64,000 nucleotides of DNA. It comes from Trichocoleus sp. (GTDB lineage Bacteria > Cyanobacteriota > Cyanobacteriia > Elainellales > Elainellaceae). The position numbers and the translations under genes were made by a program. The notes under the pieces were generated by a model. That model saw only the letters and a program-made list of their open reading frames with translations. It made no database searches and had not been told where the DNA came from. The DNA lies in the NCBI GenBank assembly GCA_036702865.1, contig DATNQD010000042.1:62001-126000 (forward strand), written 5' to 3'. Positions 28,013-37,267 of the stretch are shown here, one piece after another; the stretch's first letter is position 1, and each line of letters starts with the position of its first letter.

Positions 28013-28616
28013 TGAATAATCTTTGGTGAAGGAGATATAACGCACCTACCCTAACCAAGCTCAAAACCGATCGCCGCCATTACTGAGTCTCTTTCGCTAA
28101 CTTTCAAGAATTTACGGCTTTTTTTGATAATTTAGATTCCGAATTAGATTCTGAAGTGACAATTAAAAATCCTGAGGATAAAATAGATTTCCACTGTTTC
28201 CTACGGTAAGGATTCGGGGTCAGTTGTCTCGTTGTAGGACATTCGCTTCATCAGAGCTTTAGTAGCACTGTGACTACAACTGTGACTACAACTGTGATAC
28301 AGAGGCGCCAGGACGAGCATCATCGATCACTCATCACTTTCTCCACCAGCGAATTACTCCTGCTCCCCGTTTTGCCTTTCGATCGCCCCAATCTTGTAAA
28401 CCCGTGACAAATTTGCCTCCAGAGGGGGAGGTTCCGTATTAGGCTTTTAAATGGAGGACCAGGGTATAGATCGCAGACAACTTAAGTTATAAACTGTAAA
28501 CAATGAGCGATAAGTATAGTTACTTACTGTTTACAGTCCGTCATTCTTGTACAGGGCTGTGCAGTGTCAGCGTCTCCCGTCCGTCTTGCTAAGCCGTTTG
28601 TTGAATAGAGGAAGTC
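28013..28616. other. Intergenic gap between the RlpA-like gene and tkt
   Basis: This stretch carries a 12-bp direct repeat (ctgtgactacaa at 28268 and 28280, with a third partial copy) and a nested palindrome at 28493-28537 described separately. The tkt promoter is presumably in the right half. Confidence 0.5.
28493..28537 (+). promoter_or_regulatory. Nested inverted repeat upstream of tkt
   Basis: Perfect outer arms ACTGTAAACA (28493-28502) and TGTTTACAGT (28528-28537) enclose inner arms TAAGTA / TACTTA around a TAGT loop. It ends 80 bp before the tkt ATG. It could be an operator or a leader RNA hairpin. A GTA-N8-TAC match (28514-28527) fits the NtcA consensus but could be chance. Confidence 0.45.
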
Positions 28617-30632
28617 ATGGCAGTTGCAACAACCCAATCTCTTGATGAGCTTTGTGTAAATTCGATTCGCTTTTTAGCGGTCGATGCTGTAGAAAAGGCG
28701 AAGTCTGGTCATCCAGGTCTGCCGATGGGAGCCGCGCCGATGGCGTATGTGCTCTGGGATAAGTTTATGCGGTTCAATCCCAAAAACCCTTACTGGTTTA
28801 ACCGCGATCGGTTCGTCTTGTCTGCCGGACATGGCTGTATGTTGCAATATGCCCTGATGTATCTGGTGGGCTATGACAGCGTGACGTTGGACGATGTCAA
28901 GAGTTTCCGGCAGTGGGGGTCAAAAACGCCTGGACACCCGGAAAACTTTGAAACACCTGGGGTAGAAGTAACCACGGGTCCACTCGGCCAGGGAATTGCG
29001 AATGCAGTTGGTTTGGCGATGGCAGAAGCGCATCTTGCTGCTCAATTTAATAAGCCTGACCTGACACTGGTTGATCACTATACCTATGCAATTTTGGGCG
29101 ACGGCTGCAACATGGAAGGGGTTTCGGGTGAAGCCTGCTCTCTGGCAGGCCACCTCGGCTTGGGTAAACTCATTGCCCTCTATGACGACAACCACATCTC
29201 GATCGACGGCAACACCGAAGTTTCCTTCACTGAAGATGTCAGCAAGCGGTTCGAGGCTTACGGCTGGCATGTTCTACATGTTGAGAACGGCAACACCGAC
29301 CTGGAAGGAATTGCGAAGGCGATCGAAGAGGCAAAGAAAGTCACCGATAAGCCTTCCATGATCAAGGTGACCACGACGATCGGCTATGGTTCGCCGAACA
29401 AAGAGAATACAGCAGGTGTCCATGGTTCCCCGCTAGGCGGTGACGAAATTAAGCTGACTCGCGAAAAGCTGGGCTGGACGTATGATTCGTTTGAAACCCC
29501 GGCTGATGCGCTAAACCATTTCCGGGAAGCGATCGATCGCGGAGCAAGCCTGGAAGCAGAATGGAACGAAACCTGGGCACAGTATAAAACTAAGTATCCT
29601 CAAGAAGCGGCTGAACTCGATCGTCGTCTCAATGGCAAACTGCCCGAAGGTTGGGAAAAGGCGCTGCCCGTCTACACTCCCGCAGACAAAGCTCTGGCAA
29701 CTCGTCAGACTTCTGAGAAGACCCTGAATGCCCTGGCTCCGGCACTGCCTGAACTGGTTGGCGGCTCGGCTGACCTGACTCACTCAAACTTGACCTACCT
29801 GAAAGGCTTTGGTGATTTCCAGAAAGGCAGCTATGGCGGACGGAACCTGCGATTTGGGGTGCGCGAGCATGGCATGGGCGCAATCTGTAACGGGATCGCC
29901 CTACATGGTTCGGGTCTGATCCCTTATGGTGCAACCTTCCTGGTGTTCACGGACTACATGCGGGCGGCGATTCGTCTGTCTGCGCTGTCTCGCGTTGGCG
30001 TGATCTGGGTGATGACTCACGACTCGATCGCTCTGGGCGAAGATGGACCAACTCACCAGCCTGTTGAAACGATCGCTTCGCTGCGAGCTATCCCCAACCT
30101 GACGGTCTTCCGTCCTGCTGATGGCAACGAAACTTCTGGTGCATACAAGGTTGCAGTTGAGTTCGCGAATCAGCACCGTCCGACTTTGATGGCGATGTCG
30201 CGCCAAGCACTACCAAACCTGGAAGGTAGCTCGATCGAGAAAGCAGCGAAAGGTGGCTATATCCTGTCGGATAGCGAAGGTACACCTGACCTGATCTTGA
30301 TTGGTACAGGTAGTGAAGTCTCTCTCTGCGTCAAGGCAGCTGAACAACTGCGAGCAGAAGGCAAGAAAGTACGCGTTGTTTCCATGCCCTCTTGTGATTT
30401 GTTTGATGAGCAGGATGCAGCTTACAAGGAGTCTGTTCTGCCTAAAGCGGTGACCAAGCGCCTGTCAGTAGAAGCAGGAACAAGCTTCGGTTGGTGTCGC
30501 TATGTTGGCTTTGGCGGAGATTCAATCAGCATTGATACCTTTGGGGCGTCGGCTCCAGGCGGTATTTGCATGGAGAAGTTTGGCTTCACTGTTGAGAATG
30601 TCGTTGATAAGGCGAAGTCTCTGCTGGGCTAA
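28617..30632 (+). CDS. tkt: Transketolase
   Basis: A 671-residue transketolase of the Calvin cycle and pentose phosphate pathway. Hallmarks are [13 protein letters not shown], the thiamine-diphosphate motif [13 protein letters not shown]...[17 protein letters not shown], the catalytic Glu in [15 protein letters not shown], and the substrate-binding [10 protein letters not shown]. Length is standard. It has its own terminator. It is the canonical copy; a divergent paralogue is at 21725-23632. Confidence 0.98.
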   Translation: MAVATTQSLDELCVNSIRFLAVDAVEKAKSGHPGLPMGAAPMAYVLWDKFMRFNPKNPYWFNRDRFVLSAGHGCMLQYALMYLVGYDSVTLDDVKSFRQWGSKTPGHPENFETPGVEVTTGPLGQGIANAVGLAMAEAHLAAQFNKPDLTLVDHYTYAILGDGCNMEGVSGEACSLAGHLGLGKLIALYDDNHISIDGNTEVSFTEDVSKRFEAYGWHVLHVENGNTDLEGIAKAIEEAKKVTDKPSMIKVTTTIGYGSPNKENTAGVHGSPLGGDEIKLTREKLGWTYDSFETPADALNHFREAIDRGASLEAEWNETWAQYKTKYPQEAAELDRRLNGKLPEGWEKALPVYTPADKALATRQTSEKTLNALAPALPELVGGSADLTHSNLTYLKGFGDFQKGSYGGRNLRFGVREHGMGAICNGIALHGSGLIPYGATFLVFTDYMRAAIRLSALSRVGVIWVMTHDSIALGEDGPTHQPVETIASLRAIPNLTVFRPADGNETSGAYKVAVEFANQHRPTLMAMSRQALPNLEGSSIEKAAKGGYILSDSEGTPDLILIGTGSEVSLCVKAAEQLRAEGKKVRVVSMPSCDLFDEQDAAYKESVLPKAVTKRLSVEAGTSFGWCRYVGFGGDSISIDTFGASAPGGICMEKFGFTVENVVDKAKSLLG

Positions 30633-30716
30633 TCTTTGGCGCTCTATCTGGCTTCCTAGCAATCGTTAATCAACAGGATAGTCTGCTGAGATTGGGTTAA
30701 TTTCATTACTTGCCAT

Positions 30717-30740
30717 GCCCTCCGATCGGGGGGCTTTTTT
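30717..30740 (+). terminator. Rho-independent terminator of tkt
   Basis: A 7-bp GC-rich stem (gccctcc / ggggggc, one G-T pair) with a GATC loop is followed by TTTTTT. Confidence 0.85.
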
Positions 30741-30772
30741 GTTACTGTTCTCTTGCTGCTAAGTCACATCCC

Positions 30773-31561
30773 TTATGCTCCCATTCCCGAATACTGCCTT
30801 AGCCCTTTCCGCCAGAGCCAGCGATTCAGCACCCAAAACAGCGCAATCCAGCCGAGCATTGCCAGAATACCTTGGGGCACATTTGTAGGTAGCCCAACTA
30901 GGATACTGGCAGGAAAATTAATCATGTAGGGGAACGGTGTCCAGAGGACAATTTCTCGCAGCAGGGGCGGGAAGACCTCTAGCGGTGCAATTAGCCCGGA
31001 CAAGAATAGATAAAACAAAAACCAGAAAGATTCGATCGCATTCGCGCGTTCAATCCAGAAAGCCATCATGGCAAAAGTGTATTGCGAGATAAATCGCAGC
31101 AAAAATGCCAGAACCAATGTCAGCAGGCAGAGCAGCAAGTTTGTCAGGCTGGGAATCCAAAACGCATCTGGATAGAGAAAGAAAAAGAAGACGATTAAGA
31201 GAATGGCAAAAGGCAGCCGAGCAAAGCGTTCAGCGAAGTGAGAAGCGAGATGATGCCAACCTGGATCAAGCGGCTGCAACAAGCGAAAAGAAAGCTTCCC
31301 TTCCACGATTTCTCGCTCAAACTCCCAAATCACCCAAACCACTGAAAACTGCCTGACGATAAAGACTGCCAGAAAATAGCGCACAAAATCGATCGGCGAT
31401 AGCCCAAACCGTCCTCCCTGTGCTGCCTGAAGCCATACTCCCATCAAAATCAGCGGCAGACTACCCGACAGCACCCACAGGATCAACTCTGCCCGATATT
31501 CAACCATGTAAGCGTAATAGACCGAGAGCAGGGTACGCGTAATCCGCATGACTCGGTTCAT
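30773..31561 (-). CDS. ABC-2 type transporter permease
   Basis: A 262-residue membrane protein with about six helices. It contains the moderately conserved WEFEREIVEGKLSFRLLQPLDPGWH region found in DUF990-like ABC-2 permeases. Its start overlaps the stop of the upstream ATPase gene by four bases, so the two are translated together as an exporter. The substrate is unknown. Confidence 0.88.
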   Translation of the reverse strand: MNRVMRITRTLLSVYYAYMVEYRAELILWVLSGSLPLILMGVWLQAAQGGRFGLSPIDFVRYFLAVFIVRQFSVVWVIWEFEREIVEGKLSFRLLQPLDPGWHHLASHFAERFARLPFAILLIVFFFFLYPDAFWIPSLTNLLLCLLTLVLAFLLRFISQYTFAMMAFWIERANAIESFWFLFYLFLSGLIAPLEVFPPLLREIVLWTPFPYMINFPASILVGLPTNVPQGILAMLGWIALFWVLNRWLWRKGLRQYSGMGA

Positions 31562-32553
31562 TGGATGCCTCCGGTCACCGCACCAGATTGAAACACCTGC
31601 CCAATCACTTCTTCGATCGGTGGATCGGTCACGGTTAAATCAACAACATCTAAATCAGCCAGGAGTCTAGCAATCATCTGAGTCAGCTTTTCCTGCGGCA
31701 CAATAAACTGCACCATGCGACCCTCAACCTGCTTCACTTCACCGTAGTATTGGAGTTCCTGCGCCGATCGGTCTTGCCCTAACTCAATTGTGACTTCGCG
31801 ACAGGGAGCGAACTGTTCCAGCAACCCATCTAAACTGCCGTCATAGATCAACTGTCCGGCAAAGATGACCAAAACGCGCTGACAGAGTGCTGTAATATCT
31901 GCCATGTAGTGACTCGTCAGCAGCACCGTCGCCTGATATCGCTGGTTATATTGCCGCAAAAACTCCCGCACGCTCACCTGAGCATTGACATCTAAGCCCA
32001 GAGTTGGCTCATCCAGAAACAGGACTTGGGGACGGTGCAGCAGAGCAGCTAGCAGTTCTGCCTTCATGCGTTCACCCAAAGAGAGCTTCCGCACAGGCTG
32101 CGTTAGTTTGCCGTCCAGGGAAAGCATATCGCTCAGTTCTCCGACTCGGTGCCGAAACTCTCGATCGCTAATCCCATAGACCGCCGCATTAATCCGCAGT
32201 GAATCCAGGGCTGGCAAATCCCAAATTAACTGCTGCTTTTGCCCCATCACAAGCGTAATCTTTTGCAAGAAAGCAGCATCTCGACGAAAGGGGATGTGTC
32301 CTGCCACCGACAGGCTTCCTTCTGAAGGATGAATTAACCCTGTCAGCATCTTCAGCGTTGTGGTTTTGCCTGCGCCATTCGGTCCCAGAAATCCAACCAC
32401 CTCTCCCGGCTCGATGTTGAACGAAACCGATTGAACCGCTGTAATCGATCGATAGGTGCGCCGAAAAAAGTGCAGCAATGTCCCTGCAAAGCCAGGTTCC
32501 TTCACCGCTACCGGATACACCTTACTCAAATTGTCAACGGTGATAATGGGCAT
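31558..32553 (-). CDS. ABC transporter ATP-binding protein
   Basis: A 331-residue ATPase. It has Walker A GPNGAGKTT, signature LSLGERMKAELL, Walker B VLFLDEPTLGLD and the switch His in TSHYMAD. The N-terminus carries an extra KVYPVAVKEPGFAGTLLHF segment common to this cyanobacterial subgroup, and the C-terminal ~75 residues form an accessory domain. I used the ATG at 32553 (MPIITVDNL) because the family starts there; an ATG at 32580 is also possible. It is paired with the ABC-2 permease by a four-base overlap. Confidence 0.9.
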   Translation of the reverse strand: MPIITVDNLSKVYPVAVKEPGFAGTLLHFFRRTYRSITAVQSVSFNIEPGEVVGFLGPNGAGKTTTLKMLTGLIHPSEGSLSVAGHIPFRRDAAFLQKITLVMGQKQQLIWDLPALDSLRINAAVYGISDREFRHRVGELSDMLSLDGKLTQPVRKLSLGERMKAELLAALLHRPQVLFLDEPTLGLDVNAQVSVREFLRQYNQRYQATVLLTSHYMADITALCQRVLVIFAGQLIYDGSLDGLLEQFAPCREVTIELGQDRSAQELQYYGEVKQVEGRMVQFIVPQEKLTQMIARLLADLDVVDLTVTDPPIEEVIGQVFQSGAVTGGIQ

Positions 32554-32620
32554 ACTCAACCGCGAAATGTCCTTTCCCATCCTTTATCGCTTTATCCTGC
32601 CAAAACATCCCCCTAGTAGG

Positions 32621-33688
32621 CTATTTCTGTTCTGGATGGGTGGTTTCTGGTGCGTCTATTCCCAGTTGATTGATCACTCGAATCATTTGGTAGAGCCGTC
32701 CTGAATCCCGCTGATTAAAATGCAGCACCAGACGTGGCAAATGAGGCATATCTCCACCCACTTCCTCTGGTAAAGCACCGCTCTTTTCAATCTGTCCAGA
32801 TACGAGGATGTCACTGAAGTTTTGATTCAGGTACGCTACGTCTGCATCCAATAACTCTGAGTTGAGCCGCAGCACAAGCCGATCGCGCACATAGCGGCTG
32901 GAATGAAAGACCCGATAGAAGCTGGAAATCGCCTCGCAGGCAACATCAACGCGATCGGTGATTGTATAGAGGTCGAGGTCATCAGGGCTGATCAATCCTT
33001 CACCCAACAAATTTTGGCGCACATGCGCCTCCCAACCTCGCCAATAGTTGCTTCCCGGCGGCTCAACCAACACCAGCGGCAACAGGGCTGCTTTACCAGT
33101 CTGCATCAGGGTCAAGCATTCGTAAGCTTCATCTTGAGTGCCAAACCCGCCAGGAAAGAGTGCCAGTGCATCCGACTCTCGTAGGAAGAACAGCTTGCGG
33201 GTGAAGAAATATTTGAAGTCAATCAGCTTAGGATCACCTTCAATAAACGGATTTGATCCCTGCTCAAAGGGTAGCCGAATGTTCAAGCCAAACGACTTCT
33301 CGGCTCCGGCGCCTTCATTCCCTGCCTGCATAATGCCAGGACCGCCACCCGTCATCACCATAAAGCCCTTGAGCGTAACGCACTGGGCAAAATCAACCGC
33401 CATTTGATAAGCTTCGGTACCTGGTTTAATGCGGGCAGACCCAAAAATTGTGATTTTGCGGACGTGACGATAAGGATAGAACACGCGAAAGGCTCGTTCC
33501 ATATCCTGAAGTGAAGCGTTGAGGATCTTCCAATCCAGTCGATCGGCTTCTACTTCAGCCATTCTGACGAGCGTAGTCAAAGCTTGTTGAATCAATGCCC
33601 CATGCTTAATTTTGGGCAACTGACTGAGCAGTTCACTCACTTCGACTTGCAGCGACTCTAAGCTGGACGACGAGGGGGTCAAGGTCAT
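32621..33688 (-). CDS. LOG family (lysine decarboxylase-like Rossmann fold) protein
   Basis: A 355-residue protein of the LOG/TIGR00730 family. The signature PGGFGTQDE and the GGGPGIMQAGNEGA loop are present. Family members in plants and bacteria are cytokinin-activating phosphoribohydrolases or nucleotide phosphoribohydrolases (PpnN type). The family has no demonstrated lysine decarboxylase activity. It has a ~75-residue N-terminal extension and a ~100-residue C-terminal region beyond the core, as in cyanobacterial homologues. It is followed by the ABC exporter genes on the same strand with a short gap. Confidence 0.88.
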   Translation of the reverse strand: MTLTPSSSSLESLQVEVSELLSQLPKIKHGALIQQALTTLVRMAEVEADRLDWKILNASLQDMERAFRVFYPYRHVRKITIFGSARIKPGTEAYQMAVDFAQCVTLKGFMVMTGGGPGIMQAGNEGAGAEKSFGLNIRLPFEQGSNPFIEGDPKLIDFKYFFTRKLFFLRESDALALFPGGFGTQDEAYECLTLMQTGKAALLPLVLVEPPGSNYWRGWEAHVRQNLLGEGLISPDDLDLYTITDRVDVACEAISSFYRVFHSSRYVRDRLVLRLNSELLDADVAYLNQNFSDILVSGQIEKSGALPEEVGGDMPHLPRLVLHFNQRDSGRLYQMIRVINQLGIDAPETTHPEQK

Positions 33689-33849
33689 GTATTCCTCTGA
33701 ACAGCAGTATCCTATTCTACCGAGATTATCTAGCGTTCGCTGATGGTTGCCTGAATTTCAACGCATCAAAATACCCCAGCTGGAAGATAACTAGGGTACT
33801 TGAGGATGTTTTTGCTGATGTTACCTGCGATCGAACCTGTCAGTCTGAT

Positions 33850-34170
33850 CTAGAGGTACTTTTCGAGGGTTGTAGCGAGCGTCGTTTTGGGAACAGCGCC
33901 TACCACCATATCAACTCGCTGTCCACCTTTGAAAATCATCAGCGTTGGGATACTGCGAATCCCGTACTTGCTGGCAACGCTAGGATTTTCGTCAGTATTG
34001 ACTTTAACGACCTTAACCTGCCCAACATATTGTTCAGAGATCTCATCGACAACGGGCGCGACCATGCGACAGGGACCGCACCAAGGAGCCCAGAAATCAA
34101 CTAGAACTGGGACCTCGCTCTCAATTACTTCTTGTTCAAAAGTTGCATCTGTAACTGCGGCTGCTGACAT
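33850..34170 (-). CDS. trxA: Thioredoxin (m-type-like)
   Basis: A 106-residue thioredoxin with the redox site W30-C31-G32-P33-C34 in [11 protein letters not shown]. The cis-Pro region is [10 protein letters not shown]. It reduces protein disulfides, including light-regulated targets of carbon metabolism. It lies downstream of yfr1 and guaB3, a conserved cyanobacterial arrangement. Confidence 0.96.
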   Translation of the reverse strand: MSAAAVTDATFEQEVIESEVPVLVDFWAPWCGPCRMVAPVVDEISEQYVGQVKVVKVNTDENPSVASKYGIRSIPTLMIFKGGQRVDMVVGAVPKTTLATTLEKYL

Positions 34171-34389
34171 GCCTGAAAATCCTTAGCCTATGTTATTTGA
34201 CCAAATCTTACCATAGCGAAAAGTCCTATCTGGCGCTATGGACATATACAAACAGATATAAATTTTTGGATCTGTTCAGGATTTTGTTGCAGTTAGACGG
34301 AATGAAGGAAAAAGAGGCAGCCGATGGGCAAACGCTTTTGCCATTCTTTTGACTTTGCAAGTGAAAAGACCTCTTGTGACAGTTTTTTT

Positions 34390-34464
34390 AAAATAGGAAC
34401 CGCCTGAACACGTAGTCCAGGCGGAGTGTGGTGTGAGGAGTGAACGGAAACATGCGTCTCCGCT
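34390..34464 (-). ncRNA. yfr1: Yfr1 small regulatory RNA
   Basis: Read on the minus strand, this gap contains the universally conserved Yfr1 core ACTCCTCACAC (34431-34441). It is flanked by a 5' hairpin CGGAGAC-GCAT-GTTTCCG (34445-34462) and a 3' hairpin CCGCCTG/CAGGCGG (34400-34424) followed by TTCCTATTTT. This is the known Yfr1 architecture: two stem-loops with the core single-stranded between them. Its place between guaB and trxA is the conserved location. Yfr1 binds mRNAs by base pairing through the core and affects, among others, outer-membrane protein mRNAs in Prochlorococcus. The ends are estimated from the promoter and hairpin. Confidence 0.93.
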
Positions 34465-34470
34465 TCCTCT

Positions 34471-34498
34471 ATTGTAAGCGAGAGTTATAAATTGTCAG
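34471..34498 (-). promoter_or_regulatory. Promoter of yfr1
   Basis: On the minus strand a -35-like CTGACA (34498-34493) and a -10 TACAAT (34476-34471) are separated by 16 bases. The expected start is about seven bases downstream, at or near 34464, immediately before the first Yfr1 stem-loop. Confidence 0.75.
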
Positions 34499-34555
34499 TA
34501 GTCTTTCTGATGAAGACGCAAATAAACTTATATAACGCGCCTTGACAAGGTTTCA

Positions 34556-35719
34556 CTACTTGCCCATGCCCAACTGCTGCGCTTTCTGGTAAACCTTTCC
34601 TTCTGTCAGCAGAGAAGGCGCAATCACGACTTCAACCTGCTGCATCTCCCGAATATCTTTTGCTCCAAGGGTTCCCATACTGGTTTGCAGAGCACCGAGC
34701 AGATTATGAGTTCCGTCGTCGAGTTGAGCGGGACCCCGCAAAATTTGCTCTAGCGTGCCTGTTGTGCCGACTCGAATTCGAGTGCCACGCGGTAGAACCG
34801 GGCTAGGTGTTGCCATACCCCAATGATAGCCGCGACCGGGAGCTTCTGCTGCTCTGGCAAAAGGAGAACCAATCATGACCCCATCTGCACCACAAGCAAT
34901 GCACTTACAGATATCGCCACCCGTGATCAAACCACCATCTGCAATGACAGGAACATATTTGCCAGTTTCGCGATAGAAATCTTCGCGTGCTGCTGCACAA
35001 TCTGCAACTGCTGTTGCTTGCGGAATTCCGACACCCAATACACCACGAGAAGTACAGGCTGCACCGGGTCCAATGCCAACCAGAACTGCTGCTGCGCCTG
35101 CTTTCATCAAGTTCAGGGTTACTTCATAGGTGACGCAGTTCCCCAAAATAACGGGAATTGGCATCTCTTGACAGAACCGTTCCAGATCAAGGGGCGTTAT
35201 TGATTCGGGGGAAAGGTGAGCAGTTGAAACGACTGTCGCCTGAATAAAGAACAGATCTGCACCTGCCTTCGCGACTGTTTGACCAAACTTCGCTGCCCCT
35301 GCTGGAGTTGCACTGACCGCAGCAATGCCACCCTGCGACTTAATTTCCTGAATCCGTCGCTCAATGAGTTCGGGCTTGATTGGTTCTGCATAAAGCTCCT
35401 GCATCAGCGGCACGAACTCGGTTTTATCAACCGAGGCAATGCGATCGAGAATTGGCTCTGGATCAGCATAGCGGGTTTGAATGCCTTCTAAGTTGATGAC
35501 TCCCAACGCACCAAGCTGACTCAGCCGAACTGCCATTTTTACATCCACGACGCCATCCATGGCACTGGCAATGATGGGAATGTCTCGTTCAATCCCGCCA
35601 ATTTGCCAACGGGTATCTGCCAAAGATGGGTCGAGTGTTCGCTGACCAGGAACCAGCGCAATCTCATCAATTCCATACGCCCGACGGGCAGCCTTACCGC
35701 GACCAATTTGAATGTCCAC
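34556..35719 (-). CDS. guaB3: GuaB3 family IMP dehydrogenase-related protein
   Basis: A 387-residue IMPDH/GMPR-fold protein without the CBS domain pair of true IMP dehydrogenases. The nucleophile loop is GIGPGAACTSRGVLGVG, and IPIIASAMDGVVD and IADGGLITGGDICK are visible. Actinobacterial and cyanobacterial GuaB3 proteins are usually annotated as IMPDH-like, and the cyanobacterial type has been reported to act as a GMP reductase. I take that as the likely activity. It precedes yfr1 and trxA. Confidence 0.92.
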   Translation of the reverse strand: MDIQIGRGKAARRAYGIDEIALVPGQRTLDPSLADTRWQIGGIERDIPIIASAMDGVVDVKMAVRLSQLGALGVINLEGIQTRYADPEPILDRIASVDKTEFVPLMQELYAEPIKPELIERRIQEIKSQGGIAAVSATPAGAAKFGQTVAKAGADLFFIQATVVSTAHLSPESITPLDLERFCQEMPIPVILGNCVTYEVTLNLMKAGAAAVLVGIGPGAACTSRGVLGVGIPQATAVADCAAAREDFYRETGKYVPVIADGGLITGGDICKCIACGADGVMIGSPFARAAEAPGRGYHWGMATPSPVLPRGTRIRVGTTGTLEQILRGPAQLDDGTHNLLGALQTSMGTLGAKDIREMQQVEVVIAPSLLTEGKVYQKAQQLGMGK

Positions 35720-35834
35720 GCTTTCCTACTCTTCCTTAAGACTTATTAAAGCTAGACTACCAAATCTACAGGAAATGGTGGTGGTAGCGGAGAACGATCG
35801 CCTAAGTTTGTCTGTATTCCTTGATACGAGGATT

Positions 35835-37067
35835 TTAGCCGAGCGCTTCAAACAGGTCTGATAGAACGACGTTGGAGAACAGAAAGCCTTCTGGGTCGGT
35901 CAATTGGATGCGGGCGTCTCTCGATCGATCCGTGATCTGTACCCATCCTTTCTGCTGGTGAGGTTGCAGACAAGCCAGAATATCTTGAACAATGGCTTTA
36001 CCAAACTGGCTCTCTAGCTGCGTCAGGCTCAATCCTTCAGCAAGACGTAGCCCCACCATCAGCGTATCAAGCAGCATTTCTGTAGGCGGCGTGGGGGAAC
36101 AGTCAATCTTGCCAGCAGCGATGAATTCTTGCACCCACTGATAGTAATCGCTGCGTTTCCGGGGACGCGTAAACCGCTGTTGTTGGAGATAGCTGGCAGC
36201 TCCCATGCCAAAGCCGTAGTAGGGTTTGTTTTCCCAATAGACGCGATTGTGCTGACACTGAAACCCCGATCGCGCATAGTTTGAGATTTCATAGTGCTCG
36301 TAGCCTGCATCTGTCAAAATTTGCTGCGCCAGACGATACATTTGAGCCGTCATCGCATCAGTGGGCAGGGGCGCAGTGCCAGGCTGATACCAGCGATCGA
36401 AGGCGGTTCCTGGCTCAACAGTCAGGTCATAGATCGAAAGGTGCGGTGGAGCAAGTGTAATGGCTGCCTCAAGCGATTCCTGCCAGTTTTCCAGCGTTTG
36501 ATGCGGTAAACCAGAAATCAAATCCAGACTGAAATTCTGCAAATTGGTTTGATGGATGAGATCGATCGCCCAGGCGATATCTTCTGGGGTATGAGTGCGC
36601 CCACAGGCTGCCAGCAGTTCTGCCTGAAATGCCTGAACTCCCAGACTGACACGATTAATTCCGGCAGCAACATAGCCTTGCAGTTTGTCTCGATCGAATG
36701 TGCCAGGGTCCATCTCCATCGAAATTTCAGCATCCGCAGCAATGCCAAAACGCCGATCGAGCAGGGTCAGAATTTGCTCAAGCTGTTTGACGGTCAGCAG
36801 GGAAGGCGTGCCGCCACCAAAAAATACGGTTTTCAGCGGTTGTCCGCCACTTGGTGTTGTCTGGATTTCCTGACAAAGAAAATCAACATATTGGGCGATC
36901 GTGCCATATTCGCGATATTCATCCGTTGCCTGCAACCGAGCTAGAGGAGGCTGATCACCGACGATCGAGATGGCAAAGTCACAGTAGTAGCACCGCCGCC
37001 GACAAAAAGGAATGTGGAGATAGGCGGCTGTTGAACCAGCTAAAGACAAAGACACAGGGGCAATCAA
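35835..37067 (-). CDS. hemW: Radical SAM heme chaperone HemW
   Basis: A 410-residue radical SAM protein of the HemW/HemN-like group. The cluster motif C22-x3-C26-x2-C29 (HIPFCRRRCYYCDF) lacks the extra Cys of true oxygen-independent coproporphyrinogen oxidase HemN. GGGTPSLL and NRVSLGVQAF are conserved. HemW delivers heme to target proteins; older annotations call it coproporphyrinogen III oxidase. The start at 37067 is TTG without a good ribosome binding site; a GTG four codons in is an alternative. Confidence 0.9.
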   Translation of the reverse strand: MIAPVSLSLAGSTAAYLHIPFCRRRCYYCDFAISIVGDQPPLARLQATDEYREYGTIAQYVDFLCQEIQTTPSGGQPLKTVFFGGGTPSLLTVKQLEQILTLLDRRFGIAADAEISMEMDPGTFDRDKLQGYVAAGINRVSLGVQAFQAELLAACGRTHTPEDIAWAIDLIHQTNLQNFSLDLISGLPHQTLENWQESLEAAITLAPPHLSIYDLTVEPGTAFDRWYQPGTAPLPTDAMTAQMYRLAQQILTDAGYEHYEISNYARSGFQCQHNRVYWENKPYYGFGMGAASYLQQQRFTRPRKRSDYYQWVQEFIAAGKIDCSPTPPTEMLLDTLMVGLRLAEGLSLTQLESQFGKAIVQDILACLQPHQQKGWVQITDRSRDARIQLTDPEGFLFSNVVLSDLFEALG

Positions 37068-37267
37068 ATAATGAAGGGGTAAGGACTCTGTAAAACGCTT
37101 CTGGAGAGGGAAAGATATAATAAAGTTGTGCAGCGATTAAATTGAATGATACTGAAGCGATCGGCAATCTCGCCAAGATTGCTTGCTTGTCAATCTCTTC
37201 CGCTCTCGCTCAATGTTATCCTGATCCCTAACTGGGTCTGCACCCTAATCCGATTTGGATTATTGCC

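Noticed and set aside
28514-28527. NtcA site (GTA-N8-TAC)
   Set aside because: A single short match inside a palindrome is expected by chance; retained only as a note, not as a site.
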